Shown: positions 1 to 11,872, counted from the stretch's first letter. The stretch is DNA of 64,000 nucleotides from Phellopilus nigrolimitatus (GCA_021029095.1 JAJOHG010000035.1:1-64000), one strand, 5' to 3'. The notes: generated from the sequence alone by a model not told the origin. Numbers and translations are program-made.

Positions 1-355
1 CCACTCGCGCCCGCAGCCGGAGGCCGTGCTCGCGGAGGTGAACAGCCAGCAGGAGACGCTGCGCGGAAACAACACGAAGGGCTCACCGAAGGCAAACGAG
101 TCGTTGTCGCCGCCGACGAACGGCCAGAAGCGGCACGCTGAGGAGCCGCCCGCGGTGCGCGAGAGGTCCGCGCATTCGTCGACGTGCACAAGTACATACT
201 TGAGTTCGCAGAGGTACGCCGCATTCTTTCAATACTTCCTCCGCTTTCTTACGCGGTGATACTCTGCGATGCAGTTGTTCGACGACTCGCCTAAGGACGT
301 CGCGAAGCGCCTCGGGCACGCGCGCAGCAGCAGCATCTGGCGGCGTCCGCTCTAG
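1..355 (+). CDS. 3' end of unidentified gene (family W, copy 1), partial
   Basis: The window opens inside a plus-strand gene I do not recognise. Its last two exons can be read: a segment ending in a codon run for FVDVHKYILEFAE, a GT..AG intron at about 214-274, then LFDDSPKDVAKRLGH and a stop TAG at 353-355. The same exon-intron-exon structure recurs at 11,873-12,125 with mutations, which supports a real gene rather than chance. Upstream of about 155 the reading frame appears shifted by one base relative to the conserved part, so even this copy may be damaged. No function is proposed. Confidence 0.35.
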
Positions 356-689
356 CAAGCACTCACAACAACTGCTTTCCCGCGTAGATATGAAAATGTT
401 GTATATGTAGACGTGAAAACTGCTATGGAATGTACAGATGCGTGCTAGAAATTATCAGGAAGAAAGCGGCAGACCAAAAGGGTGCAAATATGACAATGGG
501 TTAGATGTCAGATATGCAAGGTGTGGCGGGACAAACAAGAATGGGGAATGGAAGAGGAGGATAGAAGGGAAAGCGAGTAGAGTATCCTAGTCGGCCAAAT
601 CATAACGATGGTTATGGAGAAAGAGGTGATAGATAAGGCGCTCGCGGCATCCGCGTTGCATCTATCATCCCAGTACCATGACATCTTCA
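356..689. other. Intergenic segment between convergent W and X copies, duplicated
   Basis: No coding signal was found. The segment is repeated, with scattered differences, at about 12,126-12,430, where it also separates a W copy (plus) from an X copy (minus). It is therefore part of a larger duplicated block of about 1 kb. Confidence 0.5.
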
Positions 690-1330
690 CTCACATCTGC
701 ACCCGAACTCGAACCCGCAGCCGAAGCATCTCGCGTCGAACGCGACGGTGACGTGCGTGCACGCGACCGAGAGTCGCGCACCTCCAGCGCCTGGATTCGG
801 TCCGGCAGTGCCCGCTCCCCAGCCCGCCTGCCCTCGAACGTTGCGATGTGTGCCTCGATATCCGCATCGAGCGCGGCGATGTACCTCGCCCTGTCGTCCG
901 CTAGCGCTTCCGCCTAAGACATTCCAACCGCCGACAGGAAGCCGCGGATGGTTTCCTCCCTCTCCGCCGAGAACACGTTCAGGGCCGGGCTGGCGGGAGG
1001 GGAGGCATTCTCTCGCGCAGGCACCGTTGGGCGCGGAACCGCATGATTCACTGGAAGCGGTGTTGTAGTTATCGATGATGGTCCTGCAGCTCCTGCTGCT
1101 GCGCGCCGCCGCGTGCCAATAGGAATCGACATGCTCGTCATTGGCGGACCGCTGAGAGTGTTCCCCGGGCCAAAAAAGAGGTTGCAGGGTTTGCGGGCGC
1201 GGTCGCATTTGAGTTGGCGCTGAGTTGGTGCGGCGAAAACCCGCAATGCGAGTATGACCATGCCCGCTTGCTCCTCGCGGTCTTGCGAACTCCGAAGCAG
1301 TCTGGTTTCGAAAGCAAAAAATGTGACACT
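690..1330 (-). pseudogene. Unidentified gene fragment (family X, copy 1)
   Basis: Read on the minus strand, about 1,260-690 encodes a recognisable but unassigned protein stretch containing FSAEREETIRGFLSAVGM, then ALDADIEAHIATFEGRRAGE and an Arg/Glu/Ser-rich tail resembling a coiled coil. The frame breaks between these pieces: a stop follows the first, and the tail continues in another frame. The block is repeated at 12,430-12,822, where the matching motif is FTAEEQATIRSFLSAVG. Because both copies keep the same motif while the frames differ, both look like decayed copies of one ancestral gene. Function unknown. Confidence 0.4.
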
Positions 1331-1369
1331 GAGATTTCAATGGTGAACTGACTGAATGTTAACTCACCG

Positions 1370-3512
1370 TTGTACCATTCTTCCGAGAAACCGAGACGCG
1401 TGCAACAGGTCGCATGCCCGCAAGAGCGGCAGCGGCTGCAAATGCAAGTCGCTGGCGCTCTCTATCCCGCGCCAACGGGCGCTCCACCCCTCATGCGCAA
1501 CAGTCGACACCGTGTGCGCTCCCGACCCGCTTCCACTTCCAACACCGACACCGACCACCGCACCTTCTGCGCTGTCGCCGTCGCCTCCTGCATTCCGACC
1601 CTGTCCGATACCCAACCCGCCTTCGGTTATGTCGTCGCCCTCCTTCTTGAGATCCGCCGACGCCGTCGCGGCCGAGTGCGCGTTTGCCGTCGCGCCAGTC
1701 CTAGTCCATGCGCCTCCTCTCCGGCTTGAACTGTCCCTCGCTCCAGCAGTCGCGGCTGATGTCGATGGCGTGCCCGCGCTACCTTTCGCTGTCTCACTAT
1801 CGCTGGACGGAAGCTCAGGCGCGGCTTGTAAGATGCCTGGCGTACATGCGGGTACTTGCTGTGATACGCGAAGAGCTGCAGCGAAAGTAGTACACCCTCT
1901 TCGCGGAACGGACCCGGTTCCTTCACACCGTGATGATGGCGTTTGTGATGAGGATGGTGTCGGCGCGTCGTACGCGGGGTGGGTCGGCTGCTGCCGGTAA
2001 AGGCGGGACAATAGAAGGAGCAGGTAATGCTAGGGCACCGCTTGTCACTTGAACGGGAGACTCGAGGTTCGCCGCGAGCAGGCGAGCTCTTCGCTGGACC
2101 CGCATTCGCACCATCCGCGGCGACGGGCATCGCGACAAGTATCGACGGGTGCGCATGCGCGTGCATGGGTAAACTCGCCAGGACAGAATGCGGTGTGAGC
2201 TCTTCCTGCCCGTGCGCGTGGTCGTGGTGATGGTGCTCATGCGTCATGTTGCGGGTATTGAAGGTTAGGGTATTCACGCATGTGCGCGGCGTGGCATCGA
2301 TCGCGCCGGGCGCGCCAGGCAGGGGCCCATCGCCAAGTAATTGTTGATGTTTTGGCCGAGCGCCATGATCCCATCAGACACACCGTCGTCCGCCGTGTTC
2401 GTGTTGATGATGATGTGCACATCGAGGTCGACGTCGAGAGTATCGGAGGCTCCGGCCACGGCTACACCGGCCGCACCTGCTCCTGTTGGGGATGGCGAGT
2501 CTGAGACGAGTCCGTCGTGGATGTGGAAGGGATGGTGGGGCCGGCATGCTCTCGTCCGCGTCCTGATCCTGCGTCATCGACGTCCATCTCAACATCCGCA
2601 TCATCCTCAGTCTCCGTGTCCGGTCGCGATGTCGACGTAGACGGCGTCGGCGCCCTAGAACCCAGTAGCGTAGCATTTGCGAAAGTGTCCGATGACGCTG
2701 TCGTCTCCGCTGTTCGTCCTTAGGGCGGCGTCAGATGAGCAAGCGCGAAGAAAGTCAAGAAATCGAACTCACCTCGACAATCGCGAATGACCGTTCTCGC
2801 GCAAGATGGCGGGCAAGCTCCTGTGCTTGCACTCGTTGGCGCTGCTCGAGCTGTCGCTGCCGCCTGAACCGTCTTTGTTCGTGGGTCTCGCGCGGAATGC
2901 CGCTCGGCTCACACTCGGGCCGACAGCGAAACCTTTCGATGCGAGCCAAGGCCTCGAGACCGCAGCCGACGACCTCTAGCGTGCCCGCCTGCACGACACG
3001 ACACGACTCCGTATGGGCTATCTCTCGGTATTGTCCGCTGTGAATAGTACCCTCTCTGTTTCCATTTCGACCCGGATCCCCGTACGCCGATGCTGACCGC
3101 GCTTTGAAATGCGAACGAAAAGCGGTATGCGGCGTGCTGGTCAAAGGATTTGGGATTGAGAGTCGGAGTGGGCGGCAGGCGCGGAATTCCAGGAGGCGAG
3201 AGGCCGTAAATGGCGGAGGGGTTCTCTGTCGGCGGTGGGGAGAGACAAAAATCGCACAGGAGGCGGACAAGGCGCTCCAGGCCGCCGTCGCAGGAAACCG
3301 GATGCACGGCGAGGTCGAATTGGGGTACGAGAAGTGGGTGATCGAATTGAGCAACGGGAGAGGAGACGTGGTGTCAAGCGCTGTAATCGAGTTTCTCGGT
3401 CAGCGTCGAGCATGGCAGGCGGCGGCGATGGGCACACGACTTAAGACTCACCTCTCCTATTCCACACGCAGGCTCCGGTCAGCGCGGGGAACGCAAAGTT
3501 CGACTCGCGCAT
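1370..3512 (-). pseudogene. MUB1/samB-like MYND-protein pseudogene, copy A
   Basis: Mub1/SamB proteins carry a C-terminal MYND zinc finger; in yeast Mub1 works with the Ubr2/Rad6 ubiquitin ligase. The minus strand starts with ATG at 3512 (MRESNFAFPALTGACV), has an intron at about 3,400-3,447, then ALDTTSPLPLLNSITHFSYP, then in another frame DGGLERLVRLLCDFCLSPPP. Further on come an RVVQAGTLEVVGC stretch, a His/Asp-rich middle, and EEGVLLSLQLFAYHSKYPHV. The MYND finger itself, present in copy B, is missing: the sequence jumps from the low-complexity region at about 1,660 to the tail (EGDDITEGGLGIGQGRNAGG). Several frameshifts are evident. Identification rests on recalled family motifs and agreement with copies B (39,060-41,599) and C (49,816-50,830). 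Confidence 0.6.
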
Positions 3513-4225
3513 AGTGGCTTCAGAGGTACTCGGGCTGTGCTCGTAGTCGTTGAAACGCTACTGCGCGATGAGTTCGACGTTGTTGCTGTTGCTGCCGTGG
3601 GCAATGGGCGGACCGATCGCCCAACTCGTAGTCTGATTGCGGCGAAAGCGTCGCCACTCGTCTGCGTCTAGAGGCGTGTGTTCGTATGTCCTCGTCTGAG
3701 TAGAACGTCGTCGCGGTCGCAGATAAGCGGAGAGTCGTTGTGAGGGTTGCCAGCAGCGACAGGTTAGGTTGGGGCGAAGTTGCTGCTGTTGCTGCTGCTG
3801 TTGCCGAGGCTGATCTCGCACCTAGACAAGTCAACAAGTTAGTACGCTAAGGGCTTGAAGAAAGAGAACCAACTTACGAATAGACAGTGACGCGCAGGGC
3901 GTAGTCGAGACGAAGACGAAGAAGCACGAAGATCGACATGATGAGGACGACGCGCATGGCTGTCCTCGGGCTGTGCCGGACAGCGATCAAGGGCGACGAT
4001 CGTCTTCGTGTCAGCGTGCCAGGTCCGACAAGTAGAAACAACACAGCGGAAGGTAAGTTCAGATTTATACTCTATTATGCAATAAAATCTCTAACTTTCA
4101 TTTTCTGGCTCTTTCGTGCTCAGCACCGTGGCGCGGCTCGGCTCAGCAGGTCGCCTAGCACCTCTAAGGCTTCGGCGCCGTCAGACCGCTTCCTCTACTG
4201 GACCACCCTCAGCGCAACCCACATG
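3513..4225. repeat. Copy of the KIN1 leader / shared 5' module
   Basis: This stretch contains a CAG/CAA-type run (read as poly-Gln on the minus strand at about 3,777-3,815) like the start of the KIN1 copies. It is followed by a module repeated at 11,480-11,830, 17,680-17,960 and 46,500-46,760, and in part at 48,040-48,160. The module includes GCTGTCC...GGACAGC, a 7-bp stem with a 12-nt loop (3,959-3,984), and a GT..AG intron-like segment (about 4,053-4,123). No intact gene is present. I interpret it as the duplicated divergent 5' region of KIN1 and a neighbouring plus-strand gene. Confidence 0.5.
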
Positions 4226-4227
4226 CT

Positions 4228-5731
4228 TATGACCTCGACGAAGCCCATGCGCTACTCGACTTGGAGGAGGGACGCGCTATCGCGAAGACGTTCCTCGTCG
4301 TGGATGAACTGCGCCGCGACCTCGTCCGTGCACGGGTCAACTTTGCGGCCGAAGGCGAGCGCGGGCGCGCGAAGCTTGTTGAGGAGAAGTGAGTGCGAAA
4401 AATACTTTTCGGATCATGTTCTCTGAGAAAAAAGTACATATTAGTGACACACCCGTTTTCGGTTTTGGTGGAATTATAAAGTGATCGCAACTGGCTCGAG
4501 TTCTTGGCCGTGCTCGACAAGACATTTGCAGCGCCGGCAGTCGCGGACAAGGTGCGGGACGTACGCGGCTTTTTCAACCAGCTCGCAGATGCGGACGGAC
4601 AGCGCGATCGTGGCGCTCTGCTCGCGCTCCTGGAGCTCGACAATCTCGTGCGCTCAAACGGGTTCGGATCTTGGTGAGCGTGTCTGGCTCCTAATGCATT
4701 TCTTTGAGCGCTGACGGTTTCTTTATTTTTATTTTCCAAAATATAGCAAAATTGACGGACGGTCTGCTGGGTCTCATCAAGCTGTACTTCGAGCGCTTCG
4801 GCGACAAGGCGTGCTGTTTTGAGGACTTCAAGCCGTACACCCTCAGCGCGTATCTCGACGGGCACACTCATGTTTCCGTACGCCTTTTTTCGCATTCATT
4901 CATACAAAGGCAAAGCCTCACACATCACCAACCAGGACACCGAGCCCACGCTATGCCGCTCACTCAACGTGCACAAGCTGCGGCGGCATGTCCTTGGCGC
5001 GGATGAACTCTCGGCCGTGCAGGAGACGGAGCGCGCTCTCGTGTACCTCCGCGCGTACACCGCGGCGCTCGGGCTCTGTGGTACACTCCCCCGAGACGGA
5101 GCTGCAACCCTCCGATGACCTGATCCTCGCTGCACAAACGTCTGTCGGCCTGTGGAGCGCTCGAAGTATGTGTTCTTTACTTTATCTCTTTTTGCTGGGG
5201 TTGACGGCGCTGATGATGCATTCTGTGTTGGAGACGATGTGATATGGTGTTGTGCATGGCTGCTTCCATCCTGGATTATGCTGCGCAGCGCAACACGAAC
5301 ATTCACCTCGTCGGATTACACCTTGTCTGCATCTACCGCCTCCCCTGTGTGTTCTCTCCTAATCTCCTTATAGCCACTTACGCCGAATCTATCCGTTTAT
5401 ACCAGTGACTCCTTCGCTCGCGTTGCAGCACTACCGTGCGACACGCGTAAATTAGGTCCAGGATGACACGCTCCCGCACTTTGTCCTCGTGCGCGCAGCG
5501 AGCGATATTCTCAGTCGCGGTGGGCGGCGACCTCACATTCACACAAGAGTGCGTCGAGGAGTGGCAGATCTACGCTACGAACTCGTCAGAGGTTCGATTA
5601 TGTCTTCTGATTTAGCTTACGTCCTAATTTTAAAATTAATATCTCTTTCAGATGTCTGAGTTTGTTGTCCGGGAATTCGTGTCGGAGAAGTACTCACAGG
5701 TCTCCGACTTCATCGTGGTCTTTGCACTCAT
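4228..5731 (+). pseudogene. NatB auxiliary subunit (Mdm20/NAA25-like) pseudogene, copy 1
   Basis: Mdm20/NAA25 is the non-catalytic TPR-type subunit of the NatB N-terminal acetyltransferase, a cytosolic ribosome-associated enzyme. In order the plus strand encodes LVVDELRRDLVRARVNFAAE; an intron at 4,389-4,481; DRNWLEFLAVLDKTF; an intron at about 4,675-4,745; LIKLYFERFGDKACCFEDFK; an ERALVYLRAYTAALGL stretch; QRNTNIHLVGLHLVCIYRL; and VREFVSEKYSQVSDFIV. This order agrees with the family as I recall it. The frame changes at the second intron (the YFERFGDKACC frame does not follow from the upstream exon), again around 4,880-4,990 and again near 5,420. The 5' end is missing and the homology fades after about 5,731. 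It is a decayed partial copy; a second lies at 46,742-47,505. Confidence 0.65.
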
Positions 5732-6653
5732 GAAGAACGTCTCCCAGCGAAGAGGGAAGATCCCTTCAAGATCGTCGCGGAACGAGGGCATACCACGTAT
5801 AAAGACCTACAATTATGGGCGAACACTGAGGAGTAGTGGATTGTCCAGTGCCCACTACTTGCTTGTGTCGCAACTCGATGATTTGTCGCTGCTGTCGACA
5901 TTGCCTTCCTGTGGAAGATCTTGGAGAGCCGGATGCTGTGCATATTGAGATTAGTCTTCCTGCTTGTATAATAGGATTCCTAGAAGTTAATTTCAGGGCG
6001 TCTATCGAGCATGAGTGAACATCTGCGTGACTTTGGCAATTCACGAAGGTCTTATCGGTCGGGTTCTCTCATTCACGATACACAGCAATGATTGTAAGAA
6101 AGCATGTCAGATCGAGTTCCAGATATTTGTCTGAGCGGCGTTGGGAAGAGTGCAGCTTTTCAATGATGTGGTAGTTCAGTTTTGAACCCAAGAAGGCGAT
6201 AAGTTGAGAGCGAAATCCAACGCTGGCATGAACGGAGAATTTGTGTGGCATTTTCTCTTCGACAATGGTGCTGCACACTCGAGTGTCACGCCGTCCAAAC
6301 TCTCTCACAGTTTATTAGAAACCCTCGAACTAGTCTGAAGGCAGTGGGTAATATGCGATCATGTTGTTGTGTGCAAGTATTGAGTGCAAGATGCAGACAA
6401 TGGCTATAAGATAGACATCGCTGATGCATGATCAAACACACTGAAGACAGAGGCGAGAGAAACAAAAGGACGAAAAGAAACAGAAAGCAGCGAAAACAAT
6501 ATGTGAGAAAACATCGAAGTATGTATAAGAAGAATCAAATCAAGCCGGTAAGGAGGGGTAAATGACGTAGAGTAGCGAGGTGAGAAGGGCGAAGTAGAGA
6601 AGAAGGAAAAGGAACTGTACCGGTGAGTATGTATGAGTAAAGTTGAAGTAAAT
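5732..6653. other. No gene recognised
   Basis: AT-richer sequence between the 3' remnant of the NatB copy and the 3' end of the eIF4G copy. Only short ORFs without family resemblance are present. The last ~250 bp are purine-rich on the plus strand (AGAAAAGAAAC-like), compatible with a 3' UTR/terminator region of the minus-strand eIF4G copy. Nothing more can be supported. Confidence 0.5.
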
Positions 6654-9600
6654 CTAAGCCGAAAGTGAAAGTGGTTTGTCGTCGTCCATAGACTTGCTCG
6701 CTATAGGCATCCGTCGTTCTTCGTTGAGCTTTGCACCTTTCATCATGATCACCATGAGGTCAAATGCCTTCGCTGCGTCGATCGCAATGTCGTCGAGAAG
6801 CTCTGCAGCCGGTATAAGGCCCTCCTCGTATGATGCGGGCGAACATAGATTCCGTGAGATGGCTCGCTCGAACAGATCACCAACGAGTCGAGCGTCTGCC
6901 TTCTTCGACTCGATGGCAGACGCTTCTCGACAAGTGGTAATGCTCCGTCGACAGCGCAGTGAAGTAGACTTCCACTTCATCGAGGTTGCGTATGGCAAAG
7001 AACTCTTTCTGTCCTGGTCGATCTTCTTCTCGGACTGCTCATTTGATATCGACGACTCGGCCTTCTCACGGTTCTCGCCCTCCTTGTCCTCAGGCTGCGG
7101 GGCAGGGATCTCCTCTTGTTTCTCGGCAAGGAGTTTCGAGCGTGGAATTAGATAGAGCTTTCGGCGCTGCGTAGGTTCGACTGGTACACCGTGCGACAGA
7201 TCAACATCGGCATTGCGGCTCGGCGGTCGACTTCGGTGGGACGACTGCAGTAGAGCGGAAACTTCAGCGGCACTCTCCACGCCAAGCATCGAGAGCATAT
7301 TCGAGCTCGTCCCCGGTGATTCGCGAGCTTTCGTGTGGCTTTCCATCGTTGCTTTTCGCGCTGAAGACACTTGACGGGCCGAAAGCCACGGGCTCGCCGC
7401 TCTTCGAGAACTTTCCGAAGCCTGAAAAATAGCCAGCTTTGTCGGCGGGTCTCGACGGGCCAGGCGCGATAGCCCACCCATCGGGTCCAATCTGCGAGTT
7501 GTTATCGCGACCATGGCTACAGCACGAACCACCGCGAGACATGCCAGCCTAGCGAACGAGCGAATGTCTCCTGAGGAATCTTCTCCTTCGCAGCCTGCAT
7601 TATGAAAGTAAGAGCTGTGTTTATATGGTGAATGAAGCATGACACACAGCTTCGTGGATTTGTGCGATGGTCGTAGGACAACGACGGCCATACGAGTATT
7701 CCACTTACGTTCTCGCAGCTCCCTGCCACGAATGTCAGTAAAGTAGAAAAGGACAGAATGAAAACGAAATGACCCACCCGTAACATGAACTGCATACGAG
7801 ACAAGACGTTGCTACTCTTCGCAAGTTTCTTCATGCGACTGAAGTACACATCCATATGACCGCGAACCTTTGAAGCATCCAGTGATTGGCCGACGGAACA
7901 TGCACAAGCTCTCGATCTCTTCCTCTTCATAGTTGATAACACTGCTAGAGAGCTTCTTGATACACTCGTGCATGATGCACCCCGTGAGCATCTGGAGCTT
8001 AAAGAGCTCGCCAATGAATTTCACAAGACCGAGGCCTTGCTGCTTCGCTTTCTGAACGGCGTAGTACTCTTCCGAGAACTGCGGGGTCTCGCCCGACTCT
8101 TTATTCTCTTCCTTTTCGCTCTCGACCTTGAGCGCCTGAACCTCGTTCGCGTTTACGGCGGTAGCAGTAATGTCATGGCAGCAGCGGCAGCGGACTCCTT
8201 ATGCTTCCATCCGCGCTCGAAGTCTTCCTGACAACGGTTGAGGGGGTATTTGCGGAACAAGAGACCGCCAGTGATCGGTTTTCCCTCAGAGTTGCGAAGT
8301 CTTCGTCTTGGACGTCCGGACTTATCTGCTCCATCATCTTGCGGCAGAGGGGGCTCGCATTTCGCTCTATGTCGCCCAGTCCGTTGCTTTCTCAAACACG
8401 AGTCGAATTACCTGGATGACCGTGTGCCCGTCCTACTCGTTTTCACGCCTGTTTGCCCATTGGATGATCTGGTTCGAGATTGACTCGAAATTCTCCATCG
8501 TGAGCTTGTTGAGTAGAGAGCGGTCGACAACCTCGGGCGCATCCATGTCGACCGCCACCGACTTTCTGGTTGCGCTGCTCGGAACCCAGCGATTCACAGT
8601 CTCCTCGAGCCGCGCGACAGGCTTCCAGCGCCATCGCGTTTGCCACATGCGATGCCGAGAATTGCAGCCTGTGCTGTGCTCAAGTGATTTGTGTTTTCGT
8701 ATCTCGCCGCGCTTTCTGCCTATCGAACCTGCGCCAGTAGCGCTGGGACCACCTTGGCTGGAGGAGTGGACCATAGGTGACGAACGACCCCCAGTCAACG
8801 GAGGTCCGCCAGGTGGTCCGCCCATCGGCGTCAAGCGCATGAAGCACTCCTCGATCGACAGTTTTCCCGGTGCGGAGAAGTTGTCCATAGTCGCAAAGCC
8901 TGAGGCTGACTTCCCGAAGCTGTTCAGGGAGCCAATTCCCAGCTTGAGGCGCCGCAGTCGATGAGGAAGGACCCATGCCGGCAGACGCGCCCCGTCGGAC
9001 AGAGCCACCGCAGCCTATTGGATGTGCGTTGTCGGAGCGCTCAAGCCCGATAGCTTTAAGAGAAGGGAGCTTGACTAGTTTCTCCTTGCAGACCGACCAT
9101 AAACTGCATGAAGAAGTCGCGGTCGTAACTAAACAAGAAAAACAATCAGTACAACGGTTATCATTGAGCGCATGGAAGTAATGAAACATACCGAAGATTG
9201 CCATCCTGTGCGTTCGTGTTGAGCTCCGGCTTGGGGTTCGTGACGCCTTCGGGATACTGGACTTGATCGAGGTCTTGGGTGTGAGGAGCGATAGCAAGAG
9301 CGAGGGGAGAGGTTGCGGAAGGCCAGACCTGTGTGTAGACGAGAGGTCAGGCGGGCCAGGGATATGGCGTTTCTTATGAGACTCGGGAGAGACGGAGAAA
9401 TGGACATCGGTGGTACTCGAAGACAGCTTGTTCTCCTTTGACTTGTTTTCGAGGCTAACCTTCGGCTTCTCTTCCTCCTTCGCCTTGGCTTTGAGTTCTT
9501 GCTCTTCCTTCCGCGCACGTTCCGTCTCCTTCTCCTTCTGCAGATGCTCGTTCGCCTCCTCCTTCTGCAATCGCTCTTCCTCCTCTTCTTTACGCTTGCG

Positions 9601-9792
9601 CTCGAGCTCTGCCGCCACCAACTCCCTCTCTTCCTCCTGCTTGCACACATTCTCCTTCTCCTCCTCCCTTCGCTTCTTCTCTACCTAACCCTTCTTCACC
9701 TGCTCCTCCTCATCCGTCTTCTTCCTCTCCTCCTCCTTCTTCGCCTCTCCCAGCTTCCGCTCCTTAACCTTCGCCTTCTGCATCTGCCGCGA
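6654..9792 (-). pseudogene. eIF4G (translation initiation factor scaffold) pseudogene
   Basis: eIF4G bridges eIF4E, eIF4A and eIF3 in cap-dependent initiation. The minus strand shows, 5' to 3', a Lys/Glu-rich coiled stretch (9,780-9,450), a 63-bp intron (9,129-9,191) splitting DGNLR from YDRDFFMQFM, and VCKEKLVKLPSLKAIGLE. A Ser/Gly linker follows, then the MIF4G domain with LLNKLTMENFESISNQIIQW, KPITGGLLFRKYPLNRCQED and KFIGELFKLQMLTGCIMHE. Next come a Gly/Ser linker (SRGGSCCSHGRDNNSQIGPD) and the start of an MA3-like domain (LVGDLFERAISRNLCSPASY, ELLDDIAIDAAKAFDLM). Frames shift several times inside MIF4G (around 8,410, 8,150, 8,010 and 7,860), and the usual eIF4G N-terminal region is absent. 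An essential gene must exist intact elsewhere; this copy looks dead. Confidence 0.7.
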
Positions 9793-9930
9793 TCTGCATG
9801 CGCGCCGTGCCCGGCCGCCCGAAGAGCAGGCCGCGCAGCTCGCCCGCGTACCGGTGGTAGTTGATGTGCACCGCGCGGACAGCGGCGAAGAGCGCGACGA
9901 AGCGGGCACGCGCAGCACAGGTGCCCTGGA
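9764..9930 (-). other. Unassigned junction between K1 and eIF4G copies
   Basis: Minus-strand reading gives FVALFAAVRAVHINYHRYAG followed by an Arg/Ala-rich stretch leading into the Lys/Glu-rich start of the eIF4G copy. I do not recognise it as part of either gene. The boundary between the two genes therefore cannot be placed exactly. Confidence 0.3.
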
Positions 9931-11472
9931 GCCTGGCGGTGGCGCTCCCGGACCTGGACAGCGCGCGCATATGCGTCGCTCTTGCGGACGTCAACAAGTT
10001 TGCGCTCAATCTCATCCTCGGAGCCGAACTCGAAACCGGACATGCCCCGGATAACCTGGCGGTCGAGTTAGTCTGCGCGCGGGGGACTCACGATGGAGCG
10101 TATCCGGGTGTGATCCGTGCCCATGGATCATCCATGGGTGCGAGAGGACCTCAGCAAGGGTGGCGCGCGCAGATGGGTTGACGACGAGCATGCGCATGAG
10201 CAGGTGCTTGCATTCTGTCAGGAAATGAAAGACAAATTAGCTAAGATATCAATTTCTTCATGAATGGATCGCACCTGCGCTGAGCCAGTCTGGACATTCG
10301 ACGAGGCCGCGTTCAAATTTCGCATGGAGCGCGGACGTGATCTGGTTGCTGAAGGGCATTTTGCCACAAACGAGCACGTAGAGCACGACACCGAAGCTCC
10401 GAATGTCGACCTCGGGTCCGGTACAGACCTTGACTTTCCTGGGAACGGCGAAGTATAGAGATCCGCAGAAGGTGGAAAGATGGGCGACAAGGCTGTAGAC
10501 GTTGGAAAGATTTAAGTCGATGATCTTGATGTTGCCCGTCTGGGCGACGATTATGTTCTCGATCTTGAGGTCGCGGTGGAAGACATTGTTGTGGTGACAG
10601 CAGTCGAATGCGTGACTGATTTGGCGGGAAAACATGCGGGCAACGCGCTCGCGAAGAAGGTCGTGGCTGATGATGTAGTCGAGCATCTGCCCACCGTTGA
10701 CGTACTCGAACACCGTGTAGTAGTGGCTCGTGTGCGCGATGAGTTCCCGCATGCCGCAGATATACGGGTGGTGTAGTAGCATCGACAGTGCCGCCTCCCG
10801 CGTCGTGCGGGTCTCCTTCGATGCCTCCTTCGACGATTGCTTCGCCGCCGCCTCTGCTGTCGGCACGACGCCATTCATCCCTGAGCTTGCGATGTTGGCC
10901 CGCAGAAGGATCATGATCGAGAGCTGAGGAACTAGATGGCGGGATTAATAAAACTATATCATACGTCAGTGTGTAGATCAAATTGCCGACGCTGAAGCTG
11001 CTGCGCACCCTCTCGCAGGTGAGATTGTGATACGCCAGTTTGACTTCGCCCATGCTGCCCGCGCCGAGAGTCTTTCGGAGCGTGTAATCTCCCAGCACGC
11101 GACTCGAACTGCGCGGCTTCTGCGTACGGATGCCCGTGCTCGACTTGAACGGCGCCTGCGCGGCTGCGCGCACATGCGTCTCGCAACCACCACCGCGAGC
11201 AGGGACGTATTCCTGATGTACCATTAGCATTGACATTGGTAGTGGCCGTGCGCCATTCACGGATAGCTGGAACGCGGTAGGGAGGACATGCGTTTTGAGG
11301 CGCTGAAGCAGTTGTTAGCATCGCGCTCGCGTTTAGACGATCTCACTACGTACCTAGGTCTTTGTTTTATATAATTCCCCCTCTCCAGCTCTTCCAAATG
11401 CGTAGGCTCGCCAGGTCTCGATCGACCAACGCGAAGTTGCTGCTGCTGTTGCTGCTGCTGCGACTGCTGCAT
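9930..11472 (-). pseudogene. KIN1/MARK-type Ser/Thr kinase pseudogene, copy 1 (K1)
   Basis: Kin1/Kin2 are PAR-1/MARK-related kinases acting in polarity and exocytosis. Starting at 11,472 the minus strand encodes a poly-Gln N-terminus and a basic linker (RPRYVVRSSKRERDANNCFS), then LGDYTLRKTLGAGSMGEVKL with the glycine loop. An 85-bp intron (10,924-11,008) follows, then a continuous frame 10,914-10,258 through the kinase core, including [18 protein letters not shown] and the catalytic loop [10 protein letters not shown] second intron (about 10,205-10,256) precedes [20 protein letters not shown] and [20 protein letters not shown]. Key residues are lost: the ATP-binding Lys position reads Met (SIMI versus TIKI in copy K2), DFG reads DLN, and the APE motif reads VPR. 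A frameshift also lies at about 10,075. This is a catalytically dead or decayed copy. Confidence 0.75.
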
Positions 11473-11830
11473 GCCCTCGCGCTAAATAGATGGTTTACAG
11501 ATTAGTACACTAAAGGCCTGAAGAAAAAGGAACAACTTACGAATAGATAGCGACATACGGACCGTAGTTGAGAAGTCGAGAGAAAGACGAAGACGAAGCA
11601 TAAAGATCGTCATGACGAGGACGACGCGCATCGCTGTCCTCGGGCTGTGCCGGACAGCGATCAACTCGACTTCGGCGACGATCGTCTTCATATCAGTGTG
11701 CCAGGTTCGACAACGCAGCGCAAGGTTAGTACAGATTTCTATTCTACTATACAAAAATATCTCTAATTTTCTTTTTCAGAATCTTTTGCGCTCAGCACCG
11801 CGACGCGGCTCGGCTCAGCAGGTCGCCCAG
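11473..11830. repeat. Shared 5' module upstream of KIN1 copy K1
   Basis: This is the same module as at 3,840-4,160, 17,680-17,960 and 46,500-46,760. It contains the hairpin GCTGTCC...GGACAGC at 11,633-11,658, an open plus-strand stretch reading TRTTRIAVLGLCRTAI, and an intron-like GT..AG segment of about 50-60 bp ending in TTTTCAG near 11,779. It lies immediately 5' of K1 on the minus strand, so it probably represents the ancestral KIN1 promoter/5' UTR and the first exon of a divergent gene. Confidence 0.5.
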
Positions 11831-11872
11831 CTCCTCTAGGGCCTGCGCGCGCTCCGGAAGAAGGCGAGCGCA

